From positions 1 through 64,000 of the forward strand of contig JACESF010000003.1 in NCBI GenBank assembly GCA_013911975.1: 64,000 bases of DNA, given 5' to 3'. Made by a program: the position numbers and the translations under genes. Origin of the DNA: Hyphomicrobiales bacterium (GTDB lineage: Bacteria; Pseudomonadota; Alphaproteobacteria; Rhizobiales; Xanthobacteraceae). The notes below the pieces were generated by a model, which did no database searches, was not told the DNA's origin, and was given only the letters and a program-made list of their open reading frames with translations. Below, in pieces: positions 17,089 through 25,829 of the stretch. Within the stretch, counting starts at the first letter, position 1, and each line of letters starts with the position of its first letter.

Positions 17089-17145
17089 TTATTCACAGAG
17101 GCAATGGTAACTGTTGCCTTGAGAAACAAAAAATAGGAGAGCGCC

Positions 17146-17511
17146 GTGGACGTCCGCGACGAAACAACTGCCCTGATCTCCGGTGACAAGGTGTCCGGGA
17201 CCAATGTCTACAACCGCGCCGGCGAGCATCTCGGCTCGATTTACGACGTGATGATCGACAAAAGGTCCGGCAAGGTCGCCTATGCCATCATGTCGTTCGG
17301 CGGGTTCCTGGGCATGGGCCAGGACTATCATCCCCTGCCCTGGTCGACGCTGGATTACGACACGGCTCAGGAGGGCTATGTCGTGAACCTGACTCGCGAA
17401 CAGTTGGAAGGCGCGCCGCACTATGCGGAGAACCAGCCGCCCACCTGGGACCGCGACTACGAGACCCGGGTGTACGACTATTACAAGGCCCGCCCCTACT
17501 GGGACGTCTGA
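17146..17511 (+). CDS. PRC-barrel domain protein
   Basis: A 121-residue protein. Residues about 10-80 form a PRC barrel: ISGDKVSGTNVYNRAGEHLGS, then IYDVMIDKRSGKVAYAIMSFGGFLGMG and PLPWSTLDYD. The acidic and aromatic C-terminus (YYKARPYWDV) is typical of alphaproteobacterial stress-associated PRC proteins. It starts with GTG at 17146 preceded by AGGAGA at 17135-17140. The EcfG-type promoter just upstream predicts induction by osmotic or oxidative stress. The molecular role of the family is poorly known. Confidence 0.88.
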   Translation: MDVRDETTALISGDKVSGTNVYNRAGEHLGSIYDVMIDKRSGKVAYAIMSFGGFLGMGQDYHPLPWSTLDYDTAQEGYVVNLTREQLEGAPHYAENQPPTWDRDYETRVYDYYKARPYWDV

Positions 17512-17875
17512 CGCTCAGCCCGCGGCGCCGCTCCACGAGCGAAGCCGCGGGCGCCGCGCCCTTCGGGTACCGCGGTTCGATTCGGCGGAAAGCGGAGAGA
17601 TGGCGCGGGAGGACTGGCTTGAGGTGCGCCGATAGCCAGGGAAATGCCCGATATGCGCCGGGCGCGGGACCGCGCGACAGGCCGAAAAGGTCGATCATTC
17701 AAAGGCGGTGGCGGAGACGGAGTCTGCGAACACGAAGTCCGAGGCCATTCAGAAAGAGCCAATAATGTTTATTTTTCAAAATGTTATCGATCCAAAGCCG
17801 TCCAGCCAGATCGCTTGAAATCCGCTATCAGCTCGATCATGATGTGGGGATGAATGTGGGGTCTGAATTGGGCAG
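17512..17875. other. Intergenic region: hairpin and integrase leader
   Basis: This stretch holds a GC-rich inverted repeat, GCCCGCGGC/GCCGCGGGC at 17518-17526 and 17544-17552 with an inner GCTC/GAGC stem and no T run, probably ending the PRC-barrel message. It then becomes less GC-rich around 17760-17840 before the integrase, marking the likely left edge of the integrated element. I see no tRNA or gene. Confidence 0.5.
17841..17862 (+). repeat. Integrase-leader repeat ATGTGGGG-AT-GAATGTGGGG
   Basis: Two ATGTGGGG units spaced by four bases lie 14 bases before the integrase start. A near copy is at 53902-53923 in the same orientation, 36 kb away, with no integrase after it. Both are preceded by GAAATCC about 20-30 bases upstream. 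Confidence 0.5.
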
Positions 17876-19048
17876 ATGAAGGGTAAGGGACGGCATCCAG
17901 ACAAGGCACTGACGGCTGTGCAAGTGCGTCAGCTCAAGCTGCCAGGCCGCTATGCAGACGGCAATGGACTTTATCTCGAAGTCACAGCCGCAGGCACGAA
18001 ACATTGGCTGCTGCGCCTCGTGGTGCAAGGGCGACGCCGGGACATTGGCCTTGGCAGCACCACCCTCGTGCCCCTCCTTGAGGCCAGAGAGAAAGCGATG
18101 GCTTTTCGCAAGATCGCACGTGAAGGGGGCGACCCCATTGCCGAGCGCGACAAGTTCAAGCCGACCATCCCCACCTTCCGGGAAGCCGCTGAGCGCGTGC
18201 ATTCCGAAAACGCGCCCTCATGGAAGAACCCAAAGCACGCGGCGCAGTGGCTCACGACGGTCAAAACCTATGCCTTTCCGGAGTTGGGCGACCGTCTCGT
18301 CAACGAGATCGGAAGCCCCGACTTGCTCCGCGTTCTGTCGCCCATCTGGCTCGCCAAGCCGGAAACAGCACGGCGACTGAAGCAAAGGCTGGGTACCGTG
18401 TTCGACTGGGCCAAGGCGGCGGGGTACCGGCAGGGAGACAACCCGATTGAAGGCGTCGAGCGCGGCCTGCCAAAGCAGACGGCGGCCAAAGTGCATCATG
18501 CCGCCCTTGCCTATACCCAAGTCCCCGACTTCGTGGCCACGCTGTGCGCGTGCGACGCCGCCCTGACTGTTAAGCTGGCGTTCGAATTCCTGATTCTCAC
18601 AGCCGCCCGGACGGGCGAAGTGCTCGGCGCAACGTGGGACGAGATCGACTTTGAGGAACAGACATGGACGGTGCCCGCCGCCCGGATGAAGGCCAAGAAA
18701 GCGCATCGCGTGCCGCTGTGCCCTCGCGCGGTCGAGATATTGAAGCAGGCGCGTGCATTTGGCTCCCATGGCCCCATCTTCCCAGGGCGCTCGGCTGGCA
18801 AGCCGCTTTCCAACATGGCCTTTCTCATGGTGTTGCGCAGGCTCGACCTCGATGTAACAGCGCACGGCTTTCGCTCGGCCTTCCGCGACTGGGCATCGGA
18901 GGAGACCAATTTCCCGCGAGAGGTTTGCGAGATGGCTCTGGCCCATGCCGTAGAAAACCGGGTGGAAGCGGCTTACCGGCGGGGCGACCTGTTTGAGAAG
19001 CGACGACAGTTGATGAAAGCGTGGAGCGATTATTTATCAAATCGATGA
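17876..19048 (+). CDS. P4-type tyrosine integrase
   Basis: A 390-residue site-specific recombinase. The N-terminus (LTAVQVRQLKLPGRYADGNG) is the DUF4102 arm-binding domain of P4/CP4-57-type integrases, followed by a core-binding helical domain. Catalytic residues are visible: Arg245 in TAARTGE, Lys in the beta-hairpin around AKKAHRVPL, HGFR at 330-333, His357 in ALAH and Tyr367 in AAYRRGD. All are intact, so the enzyme may be active. It marks the left end of an integrated island whose cargo follows on the same strand. ATG at 17876. Confidence 0.95.
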   Translation: MKGKGRHPDKALTAVQVRQLKLPGRYADGNGLYLEVTAAGTKHWLLRLVVQGRRRDIGLGSTTLVPLLEAREKAMAFRKIAREGGDPIAERDKFKPTIPTFREAAERVHSENAPSWKNPKHAAQWLTTVKTYAFPELGDRLVNEIGSPDLLRVLSPIWLAKPETARRLKQRLGTVFDWAKAAGYRQGDNPIEGVERGLPKQTAAKVHHAALAYTQVPDFVATLCACDAALTVKLAFEFLILTAARTGEVLGATWDEIDFEEQTWTVPAARMKAKKAHRVPLCPRAVEILKQARAFGSHGPIFPGRSAGKPLSNMAFLMVLRRLDLDVTAHGFRSAFRDWASEETNFPREVCEMALAHAVENRVEAAYRRGDLFEKRRQLMKAWSDYLSNR

Positions 19049-19060
19049 TTGAGAATTAAA

Positions 19061-20011
19061 ATGAAAGATATAGAAAATCTGCACAGCAGACATCCCTTGC
19101 AGTTTGTCGCCAAATATCTTGGCGGATATGAAGATGAAAATGATGCATATCATTTGATTGATTTCGAATCAGCGCTGCACCTCGCTCTCAACGGAAAACG
19201 GCCCAAAGAGTGGCGCGCGCTGGCAGCGATAGATATCTGGTGCGCCGTGCATTTTTGTTTTGGCGTTGAAGAAAAAGACAAAGTTCTCCACATTCGCGTT
19301 CCATCAGAGATACGGCGATCCGCCAAACGAATTGCCTTATCTCGTTTGCTAAGCCGAAGGATTGAATTGTTCGAGAACGAGAATATTGAAGACCTTAAAA
19401 GTAGGAAAAATTTCATTTCCGATGCCATCGAAGATAATGCAGCTGCGTATTTAATATATGAGTATATTTCAAATATAGATGAGCTTAGAATGTCTGGTTA
19501 TCAGATGAGTGCTATCGAATTGGACGATGTATTTAAGGAAGCGAGACGCCGGCTTCGTGCCATTTGGCCATACCTCGACATTACGTTACGGTTTCCGCTG
19601 ACTCCGGCAGCGCAATCAGCGAAGCCTCCTTCGATCGAGACGGCGCACCATTCTTTGCAAGATATTTATAACGATATCCCGGCAAAACATCGCGAATACA
19701 AGCGACATCGCATAAGCCGAGACATATTCAATCACACCATATCTCGATCAAGGCCCATGTTTTCGTTTGTTTATGCGATTTATGGCCTCGGCATATACGG
19801 CAAAAAAATCTTAAGATTCGCTGACGCGGACTTTTGCTCTACCCTAATCAGATTCACAACAAGGCCTGAGCGCCTTCGTTACATCGCTGAACTTTACGAT
19901 GATCTGCGCACACTTTTCCCGGACTCTCTGAAAATAGAGATTCCGAGCGAGATCACCAGAAAGCAGGTACTGCGACGTCCGCTACCGGAGAAAATCATAG
20001 GCTATTTCTGA
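19061..20011 (+). CDS. Hypothetical protein, low-GC cargo gene
   Basis: A 316-residue protein that I do not recognise. It has no signal peptide or clear membrane span, is rich in Arg, Lys and aromatic residues and looks helical. Its base composition and codon use are markedly more AT-rich than all neighbours, indicating recent acquisition. It begins 12 bp after the integrase; I chose the ATG at 19061 over an in-frame TTG at 19049. A role as island maintenance or defence cargo is possible but unsupported. Confidence 0.7.
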   Translation: MKDIENLHSRHPLQFVAKYLGGYEDENDAYHLIDFESALHLALNGKRPKEWRALAAIDIWCAVHFCFGVEEKDKVLHIRVPSEIRRSAKRIALSRLLSRRIELFENENIEDLKSRKNFISDAIEDNAAAYLIYEYISNIDELRMSGYQMSAIELDDVFKEARRRLRAIWPYLDITLRFPLTPAAQSAKPPSIETAHHSLQDIYNDIPAKHREYKRHRISRDIFNHTISRSRPMFSFVYAIYGLGIYGKKILRFADADFCSTLIRFTTRPERLRYIAELYDDLRTLFPDSLKIEIPSEITRKQVLRRPLPEKIIGYF

Positions 20012-20114
20012 CTCTGATATTCTTCAGATTGTCAAGCCTTCGCTAATTGAGGCCTCCCAGCTCCTGCGCCGTGCATCATGAAAGGGGCCTTCGTAACAAC
20101 CGAAGGCTTTGGAG

Positions 20115-20366
20115 ATGCACACTAATTACCCACGCCCCACGCCCAAGTCCACCCCCTTTGCAGGGGTGCAGGGCTCAACTGTGTTTGAAGGATGTGAGCG
20201 GCTTCTCACCCTTGCGGAAGTGCTCGAGCTTGTTCGGGTGTGCCGATCGAGTTGGTACGCCGGCATCGACAGCGGCATCTACCCGGCCGCCGTACGTATT
20301 GGCCGGCGAAGCGTCCGTTGGCGGCTGAGCGACATCCGCGCCCTCCTTGAAAAGGGGGTTCAGTGA
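20115..20366 (+). CDS. AlpA-like helix-turn-helix regulator / excisionase
   Basis: An 83-residue protein. The C-terminal part LLTLAEVLELVRVCRSSWYAGI continues into AVRIGRRSVRWRLSDIRALLE, the winged-helix pattern of AlpA/Xis proteins. Such proteins activate or direct excision by the neighbouring integrase of P4-like islands. ATG at 20115 is preceded by GGAG; an upstream in-frame TTG at 20109 is less likely. Confidence 0.85.
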   Translation: MHTNYPRPTPKSTPFAGVQGSTVFEGCERLLTLAEVLELVRVCRSSWYAGIDSGIYPAAVRIGRRSVRWRLSDIRALLEKGVQ

Positions 20367-20602
20367 TGCCCCGGTCTTGGCCGATGGGCGATATCACGGG
20401 TCTCGGCGAGCGCGAGGCATTCCGTGGCGGATGAAGTCCGCCGTCCAGCACTCGAGAAGAGGGGGCGCTCAGCCCCCTCCCCACGCTTGGAAAGGCGGGT
20501 TTAGCGGTCGGGCGCCCTGACCGGAACTCGGCCCCACAGCCAACCCCTCAACATTGAGCTCCGACCGGCAGTGCCGGATTGAGCCACACAAGGACATCAA
20601 AG

Positions 20603-21409
20603 ATGAAAGTGCAGGAGCGATTTGAAGCAGAATACGCCGCGATCATGGCCCTTCCGCCTGAGGAGGTAGTCGAGAAAGGCCGAGAGAAGAGAGACCGCGT
20701 GAACCGTCGGACCACTCGCGGTGAATACGAGGTGCTCGCCATTGGCGCTGGGTTGGGCGCGCGTCTGATGAAAAAACCGAAGGATGTTAAGCGCCTTACA
20801 GCTGCCCGCAATTTTACCACGCGCGGGACGCCGGACCCCTTCCGCTTGGCGATGGAGCTCATTCTGGAGGCGACCGACACCAACGGTCGATCTCGCGCTG
20901 ATCAGTGGGCAAAGGCGGGACAGCGGCTGATTATCGACCTTGGCGTGCCGCCTGAGAAGATTCCGGAGGAGCTCAAGAATCTCGGGGGCATCGCTGAAGT
21001 CGCAAAGCAGGCAAGGTCAGCGAATGGTCGCTCGCCGAAGGGGGCCTCGAATGAGGCCGATGGGATGCAAATCGAGACCCGTTCGACGGTCGCCAGGTCT
21101 GGTGTCATCAAGTCCATCAAAGGGTCGGACGAAGTGGAGATTGTCGTCCGCCTCTCGAAGCGCGCAGCAAAGGCCGTGGCTGAGCTCAAAGATCACTGGG
21201 CTGCTGACGTGAACCTCGAACGCGTGCCGGGCCAGGCGGCGTTCTTCGGCAGGTCCGCCAAGGTGGAATCTGAGCAGGGGTCGGGCTGGGGCGTGCAGAC
21301 CTGGGCAATACTCGAGGCGGAGCGACAGAAGCGCGCAAAAGTCTGGACCCGGAGCGGTACGCTCGTCACCCGTACCACGTCGGTGCGCGCCACTCGCAAG
21401 GCACGGTAG
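20603..21409 (+). CDS. Hypothetical island protein
   Basis: A 268-residue basic protein that I do not recognise. It begins at ATG 20603, where MKVQERFEAEYAAIMALPPEE starts. The middle is hydrophilic, and residues 175-215 contain VVRLSKRAAKAVAELKDHW. No catalytic motif, membrane span or signal is visible. Its position between AlpA and the Rep candidate suggests a role in the island's replication, copy control or transfer, but that is only context. Confidence 0.65.
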   Translation: MKVQERFEAEYAAIMALPPEEVVEKGREKRDRVNRRTTRGEYEVLAIGAGLGARLMKKPKDVKRLTAARNFTTRGTPDPFRLAMELILEATDTNGRSRADQWAKAGQRLIIDLGVPPEKIPEELKNLGGIAEVAKQARSANGRSPKGASNEADGMQIETRSTVARSGVIKSIKGSDEVEIVVRLSKRAAKAVAELKDHWAADVNLERVPGQAAFFGRSAKVESEQGSGWGVQTWAILEAERQKRAKVWTRSGTLVTRTTSVRATRKAR

Positions 21410-21901
21410 GCCCATCACGCTCCAATGCTGCCCGGGACCCGCTCAATGCAGGCCCCGGGCATTTCGTTAGTTGCGGCACCTGCTGCCGCTCAAGCTGCTT
21501 CCCAGTGCGCCCGACGGGCCGCTTTGCGCTCGGGTACGCGCACCTGCAGGGCCGCCAAGCGTCATACAGCTGGCTCTGTGCTCCCGATCTCCGCGCCAGC
21601 CTCTCGCTCGAAAGCGCCGCCCAGGGAACCAGGACGTCATTCGACGCCCCAAACAGGGCGTTCCCGCGCGAAAAAGCTGAACGATCTAATTCTGTAAAGA
21701 GAGTGTAGTGAGCGAGCGCTGCGGAAGTCCCGGCGCATATTCGCATGTGCATGACGTGATTTCGCATCACGGCATATGTGGAGTCGCGTCTGGATGACGA
21801 ATTTCATGACTTGGAATTCAGAGAACTTCGAATGTGAGCGGTGAACTGCATCACGCTCAGCATCGAATGGTTCGCCTTCAGGCCGTGATTATTCATCGCT
21901 C
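21410..21901. other. Non-coding stretch upstream of the Rep candidate
   Basis: I see no convincing gene in these 492 bases; short frames on both strands have biased, shadow-like composition. The last 200 bases are AT-richer and contain a small inverted repeat CGTGAT-TTCGC-ATCACG (about 21757-21773) next to GCATAT and CATATG motifs. An origin for the adjacent Rep could lie here, but this is not demonstrable from sequence. Confidence 0.4.
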
Positions 21902-22582
21902 ATGAACAGAGAAAATGAACTTCTGCTTCAGGAATTGGATATGATTGAATTCTCAGAAAACATGATCAATAAGCAGATTCACAAGGGGTATGCGAGTTGG
22001 GTCAAGGAACATGTGGAGTTGGGGTATTCGCCTTATTTCATGAGCTTCATGTTTCGATCACTAGGAGGGAAAACATCAACGCGTATCGAGACTATGAACG
22101 GCAACATCGAACGCGTTTATTCGCGGATGGTAACACGCTTCTCTCGTCGCCCTAATGCCCCTTCGGAGCGTGAAAAGCTGCCCCTTATGATCGTTTCTGC
22201 CGATCTTCCGGTGCCTAAACACATTCGCGATCCCCTTTCGGTTGTCGCGCCCAACGGTGGCCTGCACTCGCATGCCATGTTCATGGTGCCGCCTGTTTCG
22301 CGCTTCGAAGGGCGCTTTGATCTTTGGGTGCTCGAAAATCATGCCGAGCTGATCAGTGACACGCATCTGCAACGCATCTGGACTGAGAAGGTCACGACGC
22401 GTCCGGGGTACGTTACGAAATATGCGATCAAGGCCGCTGGCCACAGGTTGCCGCTCGACAGCATGCTGATCTTGCCGCGTGAACGGAAGGCGCGCTTTAA
22501 CCCCACGGATCGCGGGTATGACGAGGCTTGCCGCACTGTCGGTGGCAGCACGATGTGGAAGAGCGCGCGCAAGGCCTATTAA
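21902..22582 (+). CDS. HUH-type replication initiator/relaxase-like protein (candidate)
   Basis: A 226-residue protein with the layout of a small rolling-circle Rep. A hydrophobic strand ends in GGLHSHAMFMV, giving the metal-binding HSH (residues 122-124), and downstream GYVTKYAIK (169-177) provides Tyr170, Tyr174 and Lys177 in the order seen in HUH endonucleases. An earlier motif-1 strand is LPLMIVSADLP. The gene is AT-richer than its surroundings. It probably nicks a single-stranded origin or supports replication of the excised element. Family assignment rests on motif order only. Confidence 0.55.
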   Translation: MNRENELLLQELDMIEFSENMINKQIHKGYASWVKEHVELGYSPYFMSFMFRSLGGKTSTRIETMNGNIERVYSRMVTRFSRRPNAPSEREKLPLMIVSADLPVPKHIRDPLSVVAPNGGLHSHAMFMVPPVSRFEGRFDLWVLENHAELISDTHLQRIWTEKVTTRPGYVTKYAIKAAGHRLPLDSMLILPRERKARFNPTDRGYDEACRTVGGSTMWKSARKAY

Positions 22583-22650
22583 GGCGTCCAAGGCGTTGTG
22601 GGGGCCTGCCAAAGGCTCTCCTGGCCCGTTTTCTTCCGCCAACGAAGCGC

Positions 22651-22673
22651 CTTCGTCATTTCTAATGACGAAG
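22651..22673. repeat. Perfect hairpin CTTCGTCATT-TCT-AATGACGAAG
   Basis: A 10-bp perfect stem with a 3-base loop, 68 bp after the Rep candidate stop. It has no T run, so it may be a structured origin or processing site and not a terminator; a terminator-like hairpin follows at 22699. Confidence 0.55.
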
Positions 22674-22698
22674 CAATCGCCAAAAAGCTGAATGTTTC

Positions 22699-22741
22699 GC
22701 CGTCGAGAGGTGCTGGAAACAGCTCTTTCGGCGGCTTTTTT
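22699..22741 (+). terminator. Intrinsic terminator after the Rep candidate
   Basis: An imperfect GC-rich stem with an inner GCTG-GAAA-CAGC hairpin is followed by GGC and six T residues ending at 22741. It fits termination of the Rep transcript on the plus strand. Confidence 0.7.
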
Positions 22742-22881
22742 GCGTCGAAATTGCTCGCACGCGGCATCAAGGGCCGAATTCGCGAATCGCAAGGCTTTAA
22801 TGAAAATATCAATGCTGCATGAATCGCGCCGACACTGAATAATACCTTGATAAAAACATCACATGCCATCAATATTGAAGA

Positions 22882-23430
22882 ATGAATTACGGATACGCGC
22901 GTGTTTCGACGGATGGTCAGTCGCTAGATAGTCAGATCGCCCACCTCAACACCGCAGAGTGTCAGGCGATTTACTCAGAGACAGCCAGCGGGGCGAAGAC
23001 CGAGCGCCGGGAGCTGCGCAAATGCCTCGCCAAACTCAAGCCCGGTGATGTTCTGATCGTGACGCGTCTGGACCGCCTCGCCCGCTCGACGCGCGACCTT
23101 CTCAATGTTCTGGCAGAGGTCGCGGAGAAGGGCGCCGCGTTCCGGTCCATCTCCGATGCTTGGGCCGACACGACGACCCCACACGGGCGCCTGATGCTTA
23201 CGATTCTCGGCGGGCTAGCAGAGTTCGAGCGTGAGCTCATCCGCACGCGTACTGGAGAGGGCCGCACACGGGCAAAGGCACGCGGCATCAAGTTCGGACG
23301 CAAGCCGAAGCTTTCGCCCGATCAGCAGGCGTACGTGGCGCGCTTAAAGGCCGAAGGCGAAAGCGTGAGGCACATCGCCCGCATCATGGGTGTCAGCAAG
23401 GCCACCATCGGGCGCATCGGGGCGGCGTGA
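22882..23430 (+). CDS. Serine recombinase (resolvase/invertase family)
   Basis: A 182-residue small serine recombinase. The catalytic Ser9 lies in YARVSTDGQSLDSQ, followed by DVLIVTRLDRLARSTRDLL with the conserved Arg residues, GGLAEFERELIRTRTGEG on the E helix and a C-terminal HTH (RHIARIMGVSKATIGRI). Such enzymes resolve cointegrates or invert segments of mobile DNA. ATG at 22882. It lies after the terminator, so it is transcribed on its own. Confidence 0.93.
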   Translation: MNYGYARVSTDGQSLDSQIAHLNTAECQAIYSETASGAKTERRELRKCLAKLKPGDVLIVTRLDRLARSTRDLLNVLAEVAEKGAAFRSISDAWADTTTPHGRLMLTILGGLAEFERELIRTRTGEGRTRAKARGIKFGRKPKLSPDQQAYVARLKAEGESVRHIARIMGVSKATIGRIGAA

Positions 23431-23584
23431 AGCACTAGAAGTGCCCTTCAGCACCCTACGTCCAGCTGAACCTCTCCCTTTTACCCTGCTGCGGCGACTG
23501 CAAGATCGTACAATAGTGGGTTCCACCGCTCCCCTAACGTCACTGCACGCCGCGTAGAGGCGGCTTGCTGAACGGGAGAGTTTC

Positions 23585-24370
23585 ATGGTTGGAGCATTCA
23601 AGACGGTTCTTGGGATCGGCGCGCTCGCGCTTGCGTCCACGGCGGGCACCGCGCTGAAGGCATCGCCTGCGGACAAGACCGTTGTCCTTGTTCACGGCGG
23701 CTTCGTCGATGGCTCAGGGTGGGAGGGGGTCCACCGGATTCTGGTGCGGGACGGTTACAATGTCGTCGTGGTGCAAAATTCGACGACTTCGCTCGCGGAT
23801 GATGTCGCCGTCACCAGGCGCGCGATCGCTTCAGCACCGGGCGATGTGGTGCTTGTCGGGCACTCCTATGGTGGTGTCGTCATCTCGGAAGCCGGCTCAG
23901 ACCCGAAAGTTGTGGCGCTCGTCTATATCGCCGCCTTCGCACCAGACAAGGGCGAGTCGGTGTCCTCCTTGATCGCTAACCCGCCGCCCGGCGCGGCGGT
24001 CCCGCCGATCCTTCCTCCGGTGGATGGCTATCTGTTCCTGGACAAAACGAAGTTCCCCGGCGCGTTCGCGGCTGATGTGGCGCCGCAGGTGGCGCGCTTC
24101 ATGGCCGATTCACAGGTTCCTTGGGGTGTCGCCGCCCTCGAGGGCAAGGTTACGGCTCCGGCTTGGCGCAAAAAGCCGAGCTGGTATCTTGTGGCGACCG
24201 ACGACAGGATGATCCCTCCCCCCGCCCAGCGGGCCATGGCCGAGCGCGCGGGAGCGACAAAAGAGGAAGTGCCCGGCAGCCACGCCATCTATGTGGCGAA
24301 CCCCGCCCCCGTCGCCGCCCTGATCGAGAAGGCGGCCCGGAGCGCTCCCGCCTCGACACCGGCGCGATAG
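23585..24370 (+). CDS. Secreted alpha/beta hydrolase
   Basis: A 261-residue protein with a signal-peptide-like N-terminus (about residues 1-27, hydrophobic core TVLGIGALALASTAGTAL). VLVHGGFVDGSGW forms the oxyanion region, Ser94 lies in GHSYGG, Asp in YLVATDDRMIPP and His in VPGSHAIYV, completing the triad. It resembles the salicylate-esterase/MenH-like small hydrolases found in many proteobacteria. GGGAG precedes the ATG. It is followed by its own hairpin and then by an AraC regulator. The substrate is unknown. Confidence 0.85.
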   Translation: MVGAFKTVLGIGALALASTAGTALKASPADKTVVLVHGGFVDGSGWEGVHRILVRDGYNVVVVQNSTTSLADDVAVTRRAIASAPGDVVLVGHSYGGVVISEAGSDPKVVALVYIAAFAPDKGESVSSLIANPPPGAAVPPILPPVDGYLFLDKTKFPGAFAADVAPQVARFMADSQVPWGVAALEGKVTAPAWRKKPSWYLVATDDRMIPPPAQRAMAERAGATKEEVPGSHAIYVANPAPVAALIEKAARSAPASTPAR

Positions 24371-24381
24371 AAAGAGAGGAT

Positions 24382-24411
24382 CCGCTTGCGGGACTCCAGA
24401 CCCGCAAGCGG
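24382..24411. terminator. Hairpin between hydrolase and AraC genes
   Basis: A perfect 11-bp inverted repeat CCGCTTGCGGG/CCCGCAAGCGG with an 8-base loop lies 11 bp after the hydrolase stop. There is no T run, so termination may be partial or factor-dependent. Confidence 0.55.
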
Positions 24412-24434
24412 ACATGGTCCTGACGGGATAACAC

Positions 24435-25361
24435 ATGACTGCTGCTCTGCGCCGTTCCGCGTTCGATGCCGTGCCCATTGCCTTCGCGGGCGGCCGCGCT
24501 CTCACCCTGCGAACCCGGTCCTTGCGGAGATCCAGGCTCCAGATCATCGAGGTCGATTACGGGGACCACGGCGGAGGTAGCAACGCCAGCTTTCCGCGGC
24601 TCGAAGACACCTATCTCGTGGGCGTGCGCTATCGTGCCGAGGAGAGCCGAGCATCAGTGCTCAACGAGGTGTTCGATTACGGCTCGCCAGCGGGATACAC
24701 GCACATCCTCCACGTTTCTGCCGTCGACTATGTGGAACTCAGAACCCACAGCCACACCTTGGAGTTGCTACTTCCCCGCGCCTTTATGCGCGAGGTCGCC
24801 GAAGATCTCGAAAACCCTGAACGGGTTGACTTTGGTCAGATGCCCTGCTCCATCAGGCTGGACCCCGTGATCCCGCAGATGGCCGGGTATGTCCGCCCCT
24901 ATCTCGATGACCCGGACGCACTGGATCCCATCCTCGCCGACAGCTTCATGTGGGCATTCGGCCTGTATGTGATGCGGCGCTATGGCGGCCTTTCCGATCC
25001 GCGCCCGCAGGTGGGAGGATTGACTGTTTGGCAGGAGCGCATCGCCAAGGAATGGATCGAGGCCACCTTGCCCATGGGCACCACTTTGTCCGAACTCGCC
25101 CAGGCCTGCGGCCTCGGCGTAAGCCGTTTCGCGCGCGCCTTCCGGGCCTCGACGGGCGTGACGCCCTACGGCTGGGTCATCGCCAGACGCGTCCAACGGG
25201 CCAAAGACCTGCTCGAAGCTTCGCTTTCGTTGGCGCACATTGCGCTGGCATGCGGCTTCGCCGACCAAAGCCACATGACCAAAACCTTCAAGCGCGCGAC
25301 CGGTATGGCCCCCAGGACCTGGCAGTTGGCCAATCAGGTCCGCGTTTCCGATTTCTGGTGA
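24435..25361 (+). CDS. AraC-family transcriptional regulator
   Basis: A 308-residue regulator with an N-terminal cupin-like sensing domain and a C-terminal pair of HTH motifs: TLSELAQACGLGVSRFARAF and LAHIALACGFADQSHMTKTF, followed by the conserved RATGMAPRTW. ATG at 24435 is 64 bp after the hydrolase gene. It may control the hydrolase gene or a distant target. Confidence 0.9.
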   Translation: MTAALRRSAFDAVPIAFAGGRALTLRTRSLRRSRLQIIEVDYGDHGGGSNASFPRLEDTYLVGVRYRAEESRASVLNEVFDYGSPAGYTHILHVSAVDYVELRTHSHTLELLLPRAFMREVAEDLENPERVDFGQMPCSIRLDPVIPQMAGYVRPYLDDPDALDPILADSFMWAFGLYVMRRYGGLSDPRPQVGGLTVWQERIAKEWIEATLPMGTTLSELAQACGLGVSRFARAFRASTGVTPYGWVIARRVQRAKDLLEASLSLAHIALACGFADQSHMTKTFKRATGMAPRTWQLANQVRVSDFW

Positions 25362-25829
25362 TCTGTGGCGGCACACGCCCCGAGCGGAAGTCGGCTCCGC
25401 GCCAGAAGGAGACCTTGCCAAATGCATGTCTGAGTGTCGGGTATGGGGCCGCAAGCGGACCGGCGGCTTGTAGGCGATGCGCGCTGTCATCGGAATGTCT
25501 GGTAATGGCTGAAACATTCAGCAAGCTGCCATTTGGCAACCGACCCGAGTACGCCATTCGCTGTTGAATTTCGAAATCCTATAAGCGGCCACCCGTCCGC
25601 TTAGGGGGGGGGGCAGCGGCTTCGGGGCCACAAAAGATACATGTGTGGCCATGGCAGTCCGAACGAGCCGGTCGCAAACAAAAAATCGGACTCTGCCCAT
25701 GCCTTGGGTACAGTTTCACTATGAAGACCCGCACCTCTCCGTCGGCACACGACTGCGCGGTCAGCACCCGTTCCGTTCGAAACGTCGTCATGGATCAAAC
25801 GGGGACGATCTCTGGAAAGGTAGCGGCTA
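25362..25829. other. Intergenic region with G10 tract before the PLD module
   Basis: No gene is supported here. A run of ten G lies at 25604-25613. A short frame of 43 codons begins at ATG 25699 and ends in a stop that overlaps the next start (TAATG at 25828-25832), but it has no recognisable content. The promoter of the two-gene PLD module probably lies in this gap; I see no clear consensus. Confidence 0.5.

Larger units (their letters stand above)
16567..17145. other. Divergent intergenic region with operators and stress promoter
   Basis: This 579-bp gap separates the MaoC-like operon (minus) from the PRC-barrel gene (plus). I see no gene in it. It holds two TGCATNATGCA-type palindromes, a half-site AATGCATTAT at 16979-16988, and an EcfG-type promoter near the PRC-barrel gene. 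Short open frames on both strands lack ribosome sites and similarity. Confidence 0.7.

Noticed and set aside
17560..17600. tRNA-like T-arm GGTTCGATTC near the integrase
   Set aside because: The flanking stem has a mismatch and no acceptor or anticodon arms could be drawn, so no tRNA attachment site is claimed.
21366..21770. Short frames on both strands between the island protein and the Rep candidate
   Set aside because: Overlapping frames on both strands have no ribosome sites, motifs or consistent coding character.
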